A DNA stretch of 64,000 bases from Meiothermus taiwanensis DSM 14542 (GTDB taxonomy: Bacteria > Deinococcota > Deinococci > Deinococcales > Thermaceae): assembly GCA_000482765.1 (NCBI GenBank), contig AXWR01000013.1, positions 1 to 64,000 on the forward strand, written 5' to 3'. Made by a program: the position numbers and the translations under genes. Position 1 is the stretch's first letter, and the number at the start of each line of letters is the position of its first letter. Shown one piece after another: positions 1 to 8,753 of the stretch. The notes below the pieces were generated by a model. That model did not search any database and was not told where the DNA came from. It saw nothing but the letters and a program-made list of their open reading frames with translations.

Positions 1-752
1 GTAGCTACGTGGATATCGTAGGGTTTGAAGTTACCAACGCCACCAACAGCGGCATCATCAGCTGGGCCCCTTACAACCGCTTCCTCTTCAACCATGTCTA
101 CGGCATCCGCGCCCAGTGTGATTCAAATGGCGGGGCCGGCCTGAACATGAGCTCGCCCAACTCCTCGGATGGCGTAATACTGGGCAACCTGGCGCACGAC
201 ATCGGCGACCTTTCGCAAGGGTTCTGCGTTCGCATCCACGGCATCTATCTGGGTGCGCCTCGAGGCATCATCCAGAACAACATTGTCTATCGGGCTCGCG
301 GCAACGGCATCAACACCTGGCATGCCGTGACCGGGGCAGTCATTACCCACAACCTCTCCTTTGCCAATCTTTACTCGGGAATCTCGGTGGGCTCGGGCGA
401 CAACACCAACGGCAACCGGGCCGAGAACTTCCTGGTAGCCAACAACATCGTTGTCTATAACCCGCGTGGCATCAGGGAGGTAAACAACACCGGGGTCAAT
501 CGCTTTGTGAACAACCTGGTCTGGAACAACGAGGTCAACTGGATTTTACAGACCAGCACCCAGCAAGGCAGCCTTTCCCTCGACCCTGGTTTTGTAAACT
601 ACCGGCCCGATGGTAGCGGCAACTACGCCCTGCAAAGCACCAGCCCGGCCATCGATAAAGGCATTACCGAGCAGACCCCCAGCATCGACTTCCAGGCTAA
701 GCCCCGCCTCCAGGGCAGCGCCCCCGACTTAGGGCCTTTTGAGGTGCGCTAG
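1..752 (+). CDS. Right-handed beta-helix surface protein, C-terminal part (5' end outside window)
   Basis: The reading frame is open from the first base, so the gene begins before the window; a GTG at position 9 is internal. The visible 249 residues match, segment by segment, the C-terminal two thirds of the beta-helix lipoprotein at 14966-16147, including runs such as GFEVTNATNSGIISWAPYN and a closing AIDKGI...DLGPxExR. The many short N- and G-rich turns (NNIVVYNPRGI, FVNNLVWNN) fit a parallel beta-helix (pectate-lyase-like fold). Such folds occur in polysaccharide lyases and epimerases and in non-enzymatic surface proteins; no catalytic residues can be assigned. By analogy with its paralogue it is probably an exported lipoprotein. 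Its TAG stop interlocks with the stop of the convergent copper oxidase gene. The first 95 bp are identical to 15396-15490. Confidence 0.85.
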   Translation, partial: SYVDIVGFEVTNATNSGIISWAPYNRFLFNHVYGIRAQCDSNGGAGLNMSSPNSSDGVILGNLAHDIGDLSQGFCVRIHGIYLGAPRGIIQNNIVYRARGNGINTWHAVTGAVITHNLSFANLYSGISVGSGDNTNGNRAENFLVANNIVVYNPRGIREVNNTGVNRFVNNLVWNNEVNWILQTSTQQGSLSLDPGFVNYRPDGSGNYALQSTSPAIDKGITEQTPSIDFQAKPRLQGSAPDLGPFEVR

Positions 753-3472
753 GGCCGGCTGGCATCCCGCAAGCGCACCACCCGGGCCTCCGAGGGCACC
801 CCCCGGCCATCCAGCACATAAAGCTGGTAGTAGCCGGGGGTGGCCAGGTTGGGGCTCTGCGGGGCCGTCACCTGCAGGGTGTTGGGGCCCGTGCGGGTAA
901 AGCTCAGCTCGATGAAGCGCTGGCCCATATTAAAGGCGTGGGTGACCGCCCCAAAGGCCACCAGGGTCACCCGCTCCACCACCGTGGCGGGCACATCGGT
1001 GTTCAGGGTAAAGCTCTGGCCGTAGCTAATCCGCTCCGGCGCGCTCTGCACCACCGGGCGGCTGGCCGGGCTGCCATCGGCATTGTGCAGGTAGGGCGGG
1101 TAGTAGATCTCGGCGTTGAGCTGGTTGACCTTCTGCAGAATGCCCTTGGTTTTGTCGCATTCTGGTGAGTTTGGGGGATCATCGCCTCCGGTGGCACCAC
1201 CGCCCATGGTGATGATGGTGCCGTCGAGCAAGAGCAGGGCGGTGGAGTGGTAGGTGCGGGGGCACTGGGCCTCGGCGGCACGCTTGAAGGTCTCGGTAAG
1301 GGGCGACCAGATCTCGCTTTCGTAGACCGCGGTTGCGTTGCTGAAATTTACCCCATCCTCGTTCCCACCATTGACAAAGATGCGGCCGTCGGGCATCAGG
1401 GTGGCGTTGAGGTGGGTGCGCTTGTGGGCCATGGGGGCCACATCGCGCACCCAGACGCTCTGGTTGTTGGGGTTAAGTTCAATCACCTGAGCGGTCGCAC
1501 CCCCCTGTTCGTCGGAAAAACCCACCCAGCCACCCCCCAGCACCAGAATTTTTCCCGGCTCATACATCACCGAGGAGCCGTAGTAGCGGTTGTATCTTTG
1601 GGGGGGGAATTGGTGTGTCCATGCGCCCGCACCGTTGGTGTCCAGGTAGTACCAGTTCTTGTAGCTGCCCGACAGGAAGACCTGGCCGTTGGGGGCCACG
1701 TGCACCCAGGGGTAGAAGTGCTCGATGCCCTTACCAAAAGAGGAAGCCCCGGTCAGGCGGCGCAGGGTGTTGGTAAAGGGGTTCCAGACGTCGGGGATAT
1801 AGTTTTTGTCATTATCTATACCATCCCCATTGTGCTGGTCGGCGTTGCCGCCGATAATCAGCATCTCCTCGTTGGGCAGGGTGATCACACTGGGGTACCA
1901 GCGGCCCTGCTCCATGTCGCGGCCTGCACTCCAGGTGTTGGTGCTGGGGTCGAAGATGTTGGTGTGGGTGTGGCCGGCCGCGAATCCAAACTCGTCGCCG
2001 CTGGCACTGTAGTCGTAGCCCAGGTTGCCCCCGGCCATGTAGAGCTTGCCGTTGGCAGCCAGCACATAGCCCACACAGAAAAGGTCGGTGCGTTTGTTGT
2101 CGTAGCGGGCCTGGCTCTGGGCATCGGTGGGGGTGCCGGGCGTCCAGACAAACACCTGGGTGGAGGCGTGCTTGCTGTAGTCGCGGTAGTTATCACTCTG
2201 GCCCTTGCCCACCGGGTCGAGGCCGTGGAAGGTCATCACCCGGCCATCGGGCAGCAGGACGGCGTGGGTGGCTACGGTGGGCCAGGGCAGCTTGGGGCCG
2301 AAGTAGCCGATACTGGCCTTCTTGTGGCGCACAAACGCCGAAGGGGGCACAACCTGCTCGGGCTGGCCGGGGTAGGCCCAGCGCAGCTTGACGGCCCCCC
2401 GGGCGTCCCGGTTGTAGTACTCGAGCTTGAGGCGGTAGGTCTGGCCTGCCTGGAGGGAGATGGTGGCGCTGCGGCGGGTGAGGTTCTGGTCGAACCAGGC
2501 GCCGATCAGGAGCTGGTCGTTGACCCAGAGCCGCACCCCGTCGTCGGCCAGCACGGTGAAGGTGTAGGTGCCGCTGACCGGCGCTTCGATCAGGCCAATC
2601 CAGCGAATGCTAAAGGTATCGGGGCCCATGCCCGGCAGGGGTGGCTGGCCGGAGAAGGTGTGGTTAATGTCGGTCTCTATGCGCCGGGCGAAAAGACTCG
2701 TGAGATCGGGGTTGTCAAAGTACTCCACGTCCAGGCCATTGTCGGGGCTGGTCAGGGGGTGGATGTAGGGATTCTGGCCGGGGGGGCGGTCGTCGGTAAG
2801 GCTATAGCTGCTGGCAGTCTGGGTAAAGCCCGGCTCGCTGTAGGCAGGGGTCTCGGCCAGCACGGTGGCCGGGCTGGCGCTGCCCGCGGCGTTGTAGGGG
2901 GTGAGGCGGTAGGTGTAGGGGGTGCCGCTGCCCACCGCTGTATCGGTGTACTCGGTGGTGCTGGCGGGCAGGGTGCTGCTCAGGGTGACAAACTCGCCAT
3001 CGCGGGCGCGGCGCTCCAGCACATAGCGGGCTACCCGCTGCGGGGCCGTCCAGCGCAGCACCACCCGGGGGGTGGCGTCGGCAGTGGCCTGAAAGCTGGC
3101 TGGGGTGTCAGGGGGAGCCAGGGGCCGTTCGGGGGTGGTGGCGTTCTGCTCGGCCGGGCCGCTTACAGCGGCGTTGTTGCGGGCGGTCAGGCGGTAGGTG
3201 TAGGTGGTGCTGTAGTCCACGTTTTCATCGGTGTAGTCGGTACTGGTAACCACACCCAGAACGGTGAAGGCTCCACCGTTTGTTTTGCGCTCGAGGACAT
3301 AGTCCACCGCTCCTGCCACCGCCTCCCAGCGCAGCACCACCCGGGGGGTGGCGTCGGCAGTAGCCTGGAAGTTGGCAGGCGTTGCCGGGGGTCGGGTGGT
3401 ATTACAGGCGGCTAGGCTGAGTACAGCTAGTACAAGTAAAAACCTTCCCGGAAGGGCCAATATCTCCTTCAC
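749..3472 (-). CDS. Galactose-oxidase-like copper-radical oxidase lipoprotein (FnIII-FnIII-PA14-kelch)
   Basis: A 907-residue secreted protein. A lipobox (LAAC, Cys23) marks it as a lipoprotein. Two fibronectin-III domains (about 30-113 and 122-208), a PA14 carbohydrate-binding-type domain (about 245-380), a kelch beta-propeller (about 395-790) and a C-terminal DUF1929-type domain (about 803-905) follow in order. All copper and cofactor positions of galactose oxidase can be matched: Cys466 (LFCVGYV), Tyr526 (RWYPS), Tyr741-His742 (RTYHS) and His845 (AVTHAFN). The tryptophan stacked over the Tyr-Cys cofactor in fungal galactose oxidase has no obvious counterpart. The family oxidises primary alcohols or aldehydes to make H2O2; the substrate here is unknown, but a polysaccharide locus suggests a sugar. 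The GTG start at 3472 follows AGGTGG; a TTG at 3460 is an alternative. Confidence 0.85.
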   Translation of the reverse strand: MKEILALPGRFLLVLAVLSLAACNTTRPPATPANFQATADATPRVVLRWEAVAGAVDYVLERKTNGGAFTVLGVVTSTDYTDENVDYSTTYTYRLTARNNAAVSGPAEQNATTPERPLAPPDTPASFQATADATPRVVLRWTAPQRVARYVLERRARDGEFVTLSSTLPASTTEYTDTAVGSGTPYTYRLTPYNAAGSASPATVLAETPAYSEPGFTQTASSYSLTDDRPPGQNPYIHPLTSPDNGLDVEYFDNPDLTSLFARRIETDINHTFSGQPPLPGMGPDTFSIRWIGLIEAPVSGTYTFTVLADDGVRLWVNDQLLIGAWFDQNLTRRSATISLQAGQTYRLKLEYYNRDARGAVKLRWAYPGQPEQVVPPSAFVRHKKASIGYFGPKLPWPTVATHAVLLPDGRVMTFHGLDPVGKGQSDNYRDYSKHASTQVFVWTPGTPTDAQSQARYDNKRTDLFCVGYVLAANGKLYMAGGNLGYDYSASGDEFGFAAGHTHTNIFDPSTNTWSAGRDMEQGRWYPSVITLPNEEMLIIGGNADQHNGDGIDNDKNYIPDVWNPFTNTLRRLTGASSFGKGIEHFYPWVHVAPNGQVFLSGSYKNWYYLDTNGAGAWTHQFPPQRYNRYYGSSVMYEPGKILVLGGGWVGFSDEQGGATAQVIELNPNNQSVWVRDVAPMAHKRTHLNATLMPDGRIFVNGGNEDGVNFSNATAVYESEIWSPLTETFKRAAEAQCPRTYHSTALLLLDGTIITMGGGATGGDDPPNSPECDKTKGILQKVNQLNAEIYYPPYLHNADGSPASRPVVQSAPERISYGQSFTLNTDVPATVVERVTLVAFGAVTHAFNMGQRFIELSFTRTGPNTLQVTAPQSPNLATPGYYQLYVLDGRGVPSEARVVRLRDASRP

Positions 3473-3533
3473 TCACCACCTCGCACATGCACACTTGCTT
3501 TACCGCCGCTCCCCGCGGCAATTGAGTACAACC

Positions 3534-5105
3534 CTAGGCCTGGGGTACGGTGGCCGGCCCCTGTTCCTCTTTCGGCTCGTAGGTCTGTTGGATCAGGGAC
3601 TTTTCCCAACCCAGGTAGTACTGTTTGACAATCTCCGAGCTGGCCCCTTCGGTGAGGTACTTAACGTTGGAGTACATGGCCGCCCGGTAGTCGCGCACCC
3701 TGCCGCTCTGCAGGGCCTCGATAACCTGCTGGATGCCTTGCTCCACCGTCCACTGCGGCTCAAAGCCCAAGACATTGCGAATTTTGGAGAAATCGACACG
3801 GTAGTTGCGCCGATCCCCATCGCGACCCGAGTCGATCAACTCAGCGTCGGGCACCAGCTTCTTGACCAGCTCCCCCACCATGCCCAGGGTCATGTTGCCC
3901 TCGTTGCTGCCCACATTAAAGGTTTCGTTGTGCACACGCTCTTTGGGGGCCTCCACAACCAGCATGACCGCGCGCGCGGCATCATCTACGTGCACAAAAG
4001 GCCGCCACTGGTCGCCCCCAAACACGGTGATCTTCTTGTCCACCACCGCCTTGGCCGTAAGCAGGTTAACCACCAGGTCGAAGCGGGTGCGGCCCGAGAG
4101 GCCATAAATGGTACCAAAGCGCAGGATCACCACCGAGAAATCGTCGCTCTGGAGCTGGCGCAGCACCTGTTCGGAAGCAATTTTGCTGCGGGCATACAGC
4201 GAGACTGGATTGAGATTGCTGCGCTCGTCCAGCACCAAGTCGCTGGCACCGTACACCGAGCAGGTGCTGGCGAAGATAAAGCGCCGCACGCGCATGCCCT
4301 TGGCAATCTCGGCGATGGTGCGGGTGGCCACCAGGTTAATCTCGATGGTGAGGTTTTCATCCAGGGCACAGGCCGGATCACCTACCAGCCCCCCCAGGTG
4401 CACCACGGTGTCCACCCCGCGCATGGCCTCCACCACCTTGTCCACCTGGCGGAAGTCGGCCTGGATGATTTCCAGGTTGGGGTGGTGCAGCACGTGTGCT
4501 ATGGGTTCCTTGCCAAACAAGAGTAGGTCGAGCAGGCGCACCCGGTAGCCGCGCTCGAGCAGCCGCGGCAGCAACCCCGAACCGATATAGCCGGCCCCAC
4601 CAATCACCAGCACGATGCGCTCATCGCTGATCAGGGGCGGGATGGGCTGGGCCCTGGCCCTGCGCCGGGCCTCGACATTGTCCCAGTAGTGCACCCAGGC
4701 CCTCGAGGCCAGGGTCAGGCCAAGGGTCAAGAATCCGCTGGCAAACAGCACCGAGCGCGGAGGGTCTACCAGCGGTAGCATAAACACCGCAAAGCCAAAG
4801 ATGAGGTAAGTCAGCGTTACCGCCTGGGCCACCACCAGCATCTTGTAGCGGCTCTGGTAGGCCCGACCGCGGGTATAAAACCCGCTGGCGGCAAATACCA
4901 CAAAGGCAACGACCATCAGAATGCCCACGTTCTTGCCGTAAATTTGCGCATAAGCCCCCAGCAGCGCCGCATCGGCAGCACCGCGGTAGGCCCACAGCAG
5001 GTGAATCACCATGGCCACAGCAAAGCTGCCGGCCACCATGAGCTGGTCGGCCAGTACCCGCAAAATCACATCGGCGGTAAAGCGCAATTCCTTTAAATGA
5101 ACCAT
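3534..5105 (-). CDS. Membrane-anchored NAD-dependent sugar epimerase/dehydratase
   Basis: 523 residues in two parts. Residues about 12-137 form four hydrophobic segments. From about residue 162 there is a full extended short-chain dehydrogenase domain with the nucleotide motif VIGGAGYIGSG (168-177), the active-site pair Tyr304 and Lys308 (YARSK) and a Ser/Thr stretch at 280-283. The family acts on nucleotide sugars (epimerases, 4,6-dehydratases, reductases). PglF/WbpM-type membrane dehydratases also have an N-terminal four-helix anchor but carry a second Rossmann domain before the catalytic one; that domain is missing here, so this is not a standard WbpM. It lies 13 bp downstream of the DegT aminotransferase gene on the same strand, suggesting a shared nucleotide-sugar pathway. 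The substrate is not predictable from sequence alone. Confidence 0.8.
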   Translation of the reverse strand: MVHLKELRFTADVILRVLADQLMVAGSFAVAMVIHLLWAYRGAADAALLGAYAQIYGKNVGILMVVAFVVFAASGFYTRGRAYQSRYKMLVVAQAVTLTYLIFGFAVFMLPLVDPPRSVLFASGFLTLGLTLASRAWVHYWDNVEARRRARAQPIPPLISDERIVLVIGGAGYIGSGLLPRLLERGYRVRLLDLLLFGKEPIAHVLHHPNLEIIQADFRQVDKVVEAMRGVDTVVHLGGLVGDPACALDENLTIEINLVATRTIAEIAKGMRVRRFIFASTCSVYGASDLVLDERSNLNPVSLYARSKIASEQVLRQLQSDDFSVVILRFGTIYGLSGRTRFDLVVNLLTAKAVVDKKITVFGGDQWRPFVHVDDAARAVMLVVEAPKERVHNETFNVGSNEGNMTLGMVGELVKKLVPDAELIDSGRDGDRRNYRVDFSKIRNVLGFEPQWTVEQGIQQVIEALQSGRVRDYRAAMYSNVKYLTEGASSEIVKQYYLGWEKSLIQQTYEPKEEQGPATVPQA

Positions 5106-5118
5106 CCTTGCTCCCTCC

Positions 5119-6309
5119 CTAAACCGAGGCCTGTTCCATTACCCGTTCAACTGCATCGGCGGTGGCTTGCATGTGGGCCTGGCCCAGGGTGGGGTGCACC
5201 AGGAACATCAGTGAGGTTTCGCCCAGTGCCCGGGCCACCGGCAAGCGCTCGGCCGGCTGCCAGCCCCGCCGGGTAAAGGCTTTCTCGAGGTAAATCTCAC
5301 TGCAGCTGCCGCTCATGCAGGGAATGCCCATCTCGCTGACGGTCTGCATAATGCGATCGCGGCTCCAGTCGGGCTTGAGCCGCTCGGGGCGCACATACAC
5401 GTAGTACTTGTAGTAGGCGTGGTACAGGTGGGCGGGTACTTCGGGCACCCGCAGGGCCGGAATCTGGCGGAAGCGCTCGCTCAGGTAGTGGGCGTTGGCC
5501 CGGCGCTTTTCGACCCAGCCATCCAGCTTGCGCAGAATCACCCGGCCAATGGCCGACTGCACCTCGAGCATCCGCCAGTTGGTGCCGAAGTCTTCGTGTA
5601 GCCAGCGGAAGCCGGGGGGGTGCTGGCGGTTGTAGACCGCGTCGTAGCTCTTGCCGTGGTCTTTGAAGCTCCAGGCCTTGCTCCAGAGTTCATCGTCGTT
5701 GAGGGTGAGCATCCCCCCCTCGCCGCCGGTGGTGAGAATTTTGTCCTGGCAAAACGACCAGGCCCCGGCATGGCCAATCGAGCCCACGCTCCGGCCTTTG
5801 TACTTGGCCCCATGGGCCTGGGCACAGTCCTCGATGACCCAGAGGTTGTGCTTGCGGGCCAGCTCCATGATGGGATCCATATCCGCCGGCCAGCCGGCCA
5901 GGTGCACCACGATGATGGCCTTGGTGCGGGGGGTGATGGCCCGCTCGATGGTCTCGGCGGTAATCAGGCCGCTCTCGGGGTCTACATCGGCAAAAACAGG
6001 CCTTGCTCCACGCATCACCGCCGCGCTGGCCGAGGCAATGAAGGTGCGGGGGGTGGTAATAACCTCGTCGCCCTCGCCCACCCCCATGGCGTAAAGGGCC
6101 AGCTCGAGCGCCACCGTACCGTTGTGCAGGGCAATGGCGTGTTTGGTTCCGACATAGTCGGCAAATTCACGTTCGAACAGGCGGCCCTCCTGGCCCGTCC
6201 AGTAGTTCACTTTTCCCGACTGGAGCACCTTTGTAGCAGCTTCGATCTCGTCTGGCTCAAAGTGGGGCCATGGTGCAAAAGGCACTGTAATGAAGGGTTC
6301 TTTTAGCAT
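5119..6309 (-). CDS. DegT/DnrJ/EryC1-family sugar aminotransferase
   Basis: 396 residues, normal length for the PLP-dependent DegT/DnrJ/EryC1/StrS family, which transfers an amino group from glutamate or glutamine to a keto-sugar nucleotide. The internal aldimine lysine is Lys190 in SFCQDKILTTGGEGG, and the upstream EDCAQAHGA stretch (160-168) carries the PLP-ring aspartate (Asp161) typical of the family. The ATG start is preceded by AAGGAG at 8 nt. It is the first gene of a unit with the membrane-bound epimerase/dehydratase at 3534-5105, so the two probably act in sequence on one nucleotide sugar. It differs clearly from the WbpE-type aminotransferase at 20500-21615. Confidence 0.85.
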   Translation of the reverse strand: MLKEPFITVPFAPWPHFEPDEIEAATKVLQSGKVNYWTGQEGRLFEREFADYVGTKHAIALHNGTVALELALYAMGVGEGDEVITTPRTFIASASAAVMRGARPVFADVDPESGLITAETIERAITPRTKAIIVVHLAGWPADMDPIMELARKHNLWVIEDCAQAHGAKYKGRSVGSIGHAGAWSFCQDKILTTGGEGGMLTLNDDELWSKAWSFKDHGKSYDAVYNRQHPPGFRWLHEDFGTNWRMLEVQSAIGRVILRKLDGWVEKRRANAHYLSERFRQIPALRVPEVPAHLYHAYYKYYVYVRPERLKPDWSRDRIMQTVSEMGIPCMSGSCSEIYLEKAFTRRGWQPAERLPVARALGETSLMFLVHPTLGQAHMQATADAVERVMEQASV

Positions 6310-6490
6310 CTACGTGCTCCTTCGAGGTGGCTTCCTCCGAAAATATGCTTCAAAGTCTAGTCCAGGCCTCGTTATGATCGCGTTATTCGACAGGAATCCC
6401 CTCTGCTAAAGGCAGCATAGAACGCGTTAACTTGGGTAGCGGGTTATTAATAGCACGCAACTCTCGCGTAACGATGGGTATAACGCCGTC
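6310..6490. other. Intergenic region upstream of the aminotransferase gene
   Basis: About 180 bp, AT-richer than its surroundings, holding short related TAACG-type words (around 6425, 6469 and 6481). It must contain the promoter for the minus-strand aminotransferase/epimerase unit. I see no convincing -35/-10 pair and no gene. Confidence 0.4.
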
Positions 6491-6524
6491 CAAAAAAGAA
6501 GGGCTCGAGGGTACCCTCGAGCCC
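6491..6524 (-). terminator. Intrinsic terminator of the beta-propeller lipoprotein gene
   Basis: A perfect 24-bp palindrome at 6501-6524, containing two CTCGAG hexamers around a central GGTACC, is followed on the minus strand by a T-rich tail (TTCTTTTTTG, 6491-6500). It begins 14 bp beyond the stop of the gene ending at 6539. Confidence 0.85.
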
Positions 6525-6538
6525 CAGAAAAACCATCG

Positions 6539-8350
6539 CTACTTCTTGCTACCGTCGGTGTGGTACTTCAGCACGAAGATGTCCTCGAGCCCCTGGTTGG
6601 TGTAGCCGTCCAAAGCCCCCTTGCTCCAGCCGGTCAGGTAGAGGTCGCTGCCGTGCAGGGTGACGGCCAGGGCGATCTCATCCTGGGCGCTGCCCTCCTG
6701 GCGGGCCCAGCCCCTGTCACCGTTGGCCAGGTACTGCAGGATGAAGACATCCTTCAGCCCCTGGTAGGTTGCGCCGGTATCCACCGCCTGGTTCACCTCG
6801 CCCACCAGGTAGACATTCCCCGAGGCGTCGGCCACCATGCCGTAGGGGCTGATTTTGATATTGGTGGGCGTATCATCCGGGCTGTACTGCCTGCGCCAGA
6901 TTTCGGCACCGCTGCTGTCAAATTTGGTTACAAACAGGTCGGTACCACCGTTGTAGGTAAAGCCCGGCTCATACCCTCCGGCCACATAGCCGGCCACGTA
7001 GACAGCCGACCCCTGCACCACCACCGCACTGGCCCCATCGTCGGAGGGTGTGCCGAACTGCTGGAGCCACTGCTGGGTTCCGCTCCCATCGTACTTGACC
7101 ACAAAAGCGTCGGTTCCACCCTGGTAAGTCCCGCCGGACAGGATCCCGCGGGCAAACCCTGCAGCGTATACCGCACCGGAGGCATCCACGGCCACTGAGG
7201 TAATCTGGTCGTCGCCGGTCGAGCCCAACTGCCGGGCCCATTGCAAGGCTAGGCTGGTGTTGTACTTGTACAAAACGGCGTCCTCTCCACCGGCGTTGGT
7301 TCCACCCGGCGCGGTTCCGGCGGTATAGCCGCCCACATACACATCGCTACCCACCACCGCCACGCTGGTAAGACCGTTCTCTACGTTCAGAGTGCTTTCG
7401 TCCAGCTTGATCGAGTCCAGCCTTGCCCCATTCGGGCCTAGCTTGAGGATAAAGCCCTTGAAGGCGTTGCTGCTGGAAACATATGCACTGCCCACCACGT
7501 AGATATTACCGGCAGCATCGGTGGCCACCCCTTTGGCCTGCGACTCCGCGTTGGGAGAGGTGTTGGGATCGCCCACGGTGAACTGCTTGACCCACAGACG
7601 GCTGCCGTTGGGTGCATACTTGGCCACCACCACATCCGGGAAGGCCAGGGCGAGCGTGCCCACCTCATCACCCAACACTTCTTTAGAGAGGCCCGCCACA
7701 ATCACATTGCCCTGGGCATCGGTGGTGATGGCGTTGCCTATATCGGTTGCACTAGAGGCCAGCCACTTGGTGTAGGGGCTGCACTCCACCACCAGATCAG
7801 TCACGTTGGCCCCATTCACAATCACGCTGCTGGGGGTGACGGTGCAGGTCTGGGCCGGGCTGGTGGGCTGGGTCTGTACGCTCACGCTGTAGGTACCGTT
7901 CTGTACAGGGGTATTGAAGGTGAAGGAGCCGTTGCTGGTGATGGTTTTGGTCTGCGAACCCAGGGCCAGCACCAGGCCCGAACCGTTCAGGTAGCGCACC
8001 TCCCCGCCCACGGTGTAGGTAGGAATGGCGGTTACATTCAGGGTGGCGCTGCCCTCCTTACCCCCAGCCTTGGCCTTGATGGTAGCGGTACCGACCGCAA
8101 CCGCCGTGGCCAAGCCGCTGCTATTCACCGTGGCTACCGATGTGTTGCTCGACTCCCAGGTAAAGGTAACACCGGAAATCACATTGCCGTTCGCATCCTT
8201 GGCCACCGCGTTGAACTGCTGGGTCTGGCCCACCGGCTTGCTGGCGGTCGCTGGGGTGACTTCGATGGTGTTAATGCTAGGCGCCCCACCTCCCCCGCAG
8301 GCAGCCAGGAACAGCGCGGCTAATAGTAGTAAAAACCAGCGATAGGTCAT
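6539..8350 (-). CDS. Beta-propeller (SBBP-repeat) lipoprotein with Ig-like domain
   Basis: 603 residues when started at the ATG at 8350, which is preceded by AAGGAGG at 6 nt; an upstream in-frame ATG has no such support. A signal peptide ends in the lipobox LAAC followed by a glycine linker. Next come a bacterial Ig-like group 2 domain (about 27-110, with WESSNTSVATVNSSGLATA), a short beta-rich domain (about 113-195), then about six SBBP-type propeller blades whose signatures recur as GNIYVVGSA, SDVYVGGYT, GAVYAAGFA, SAVYVAGYV, GNVYLVGEV and SDLYLTGWS. It is probably exposed on the cell surface, with an adhesion or scaffold role inferred only from fold and location. Confidence 0.85.
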   Translation of the reverse strand: MTYRWFLLLLAALFLAACGGGGAPSINTIEVTPATASKPVGQTQQFNAVAKDANGNVISGVTFTWESSNTSVATVNSSGLATAVAVGTATIKAKAGGKEGSATLNVTAIPTYTVGGEVRYLNGSGLVLALGSQTKTITSNGSFTFNTPVQNGTYSVSVQTQPTSPAQTCTVTPSSVIVNGANVTDLVVECSPYTKWLASSATDIGNAITTDAQGNVIVAGLSKEVLGDEVGTLALAFPDVVVAKYAPNGSRLWVKQFTVGDPNTSPNAESQAKGVATDAAGNIYVVGSAYVSSSNAFKGFILKLGPNGARLDSIKLDESTLNVENGLTSVAVVGSDVYVGGYTAGTAPGGTNAGGEDAVLYKYNTSLALQWARQLGSTGDDQITSVAVDASGAVYAAGFARGILSGGTYQGGTDAFVVKYDGSGTQQWLQQFGTPSDDGASAVVVQGSAVYVAGYVAGGYEPGFTYNGGTDLFVTKFDSSGAEIWRRQYSPDDTPTNIKISPYGMVADASGNVYLVGEVNQAVDTGATYQGLKDVFILQYLANGDRGWARQEGSAQDEIALAVTLHGSDLYLTGWSKGALDGYTNQGLEDIFVLKYHTDGSKK

Positions 8351-8753
8351 GAAGTACCTCCTTGGAGTTTGGATCTGGGTGATCCTAGGCCCTGAGTATA
8401 GCCATAAAAAATGGGTTGAAAATGCTCGTTGGCACCGTAAGAAACGGCCGTGACCCAGGGGCTTAACGCCGCTCAAGCCCGGCTCGCCAATCTCCATCCA
8501 GCCACCCAGCCAGGCGCTTTTAACACGGCCAGCAACCTACAAACCAAACGCCTGGCCGATTGACCAGAAAAGTACTGGCGGTTAACGCCCCGATAACGAT
8601 GCAGTTTACTCAGCCTGTCTTTGTTCGGCCCAATCCAGCCTATGGGCAAGATGCTCAAAAACAGCAATATTAACCGGCCCTACCAGGTTTCCACGCTTCT
8701 TGCGTCCAGGAATTACAACCTGCGTCCGAGCTGGGGTAGCCAGTTGGTTATGG
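8351..8753. other. Intergenic region, 403 bp, no gene seen
   Basis: The region lies between the end of the minus-strand polysaccharide unit (stop at 8754) and the propeller lipoprotein gene. Reading frames here look non-coding. It holds the -10 box at 8395-8400 and a loose inverted repeat (CGGCCAG at 8526-8532, CTGGCCG at 8552-8558) without a good T-run, so termination of the upstream unit is unclear. Confidence 0.5.
8395..8400 (-). promoter_or_regulatory. Candidate -10 box for the propeller lipoprotein
   Basis: TATACT on the minus strand, about 44 nt before the ATG at 8350, leaving room for a short leader that includes the AAGGAGG ribosome-binding site. No strong -35 hexamer; TTTTCA lies 16 nt upstream. 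Confidence 0.4.

Noticed and set aside
1247..3415. 722-codon open frame on the plus strand opposite the copper oxidase gene
   Set aside because: It lies wholly antisense to a gene with strong domain evidence; composition is the Gly/Val/Ala-rich pattern expected from reading the complement of GC-rich coding DNA.
8473..8667. 64-codon minus-strand frame in the 8.4-8.7 kb gap
   Set aside because: No ribosome-binding site, no recognisable fold, and composition unlike the genes around it.
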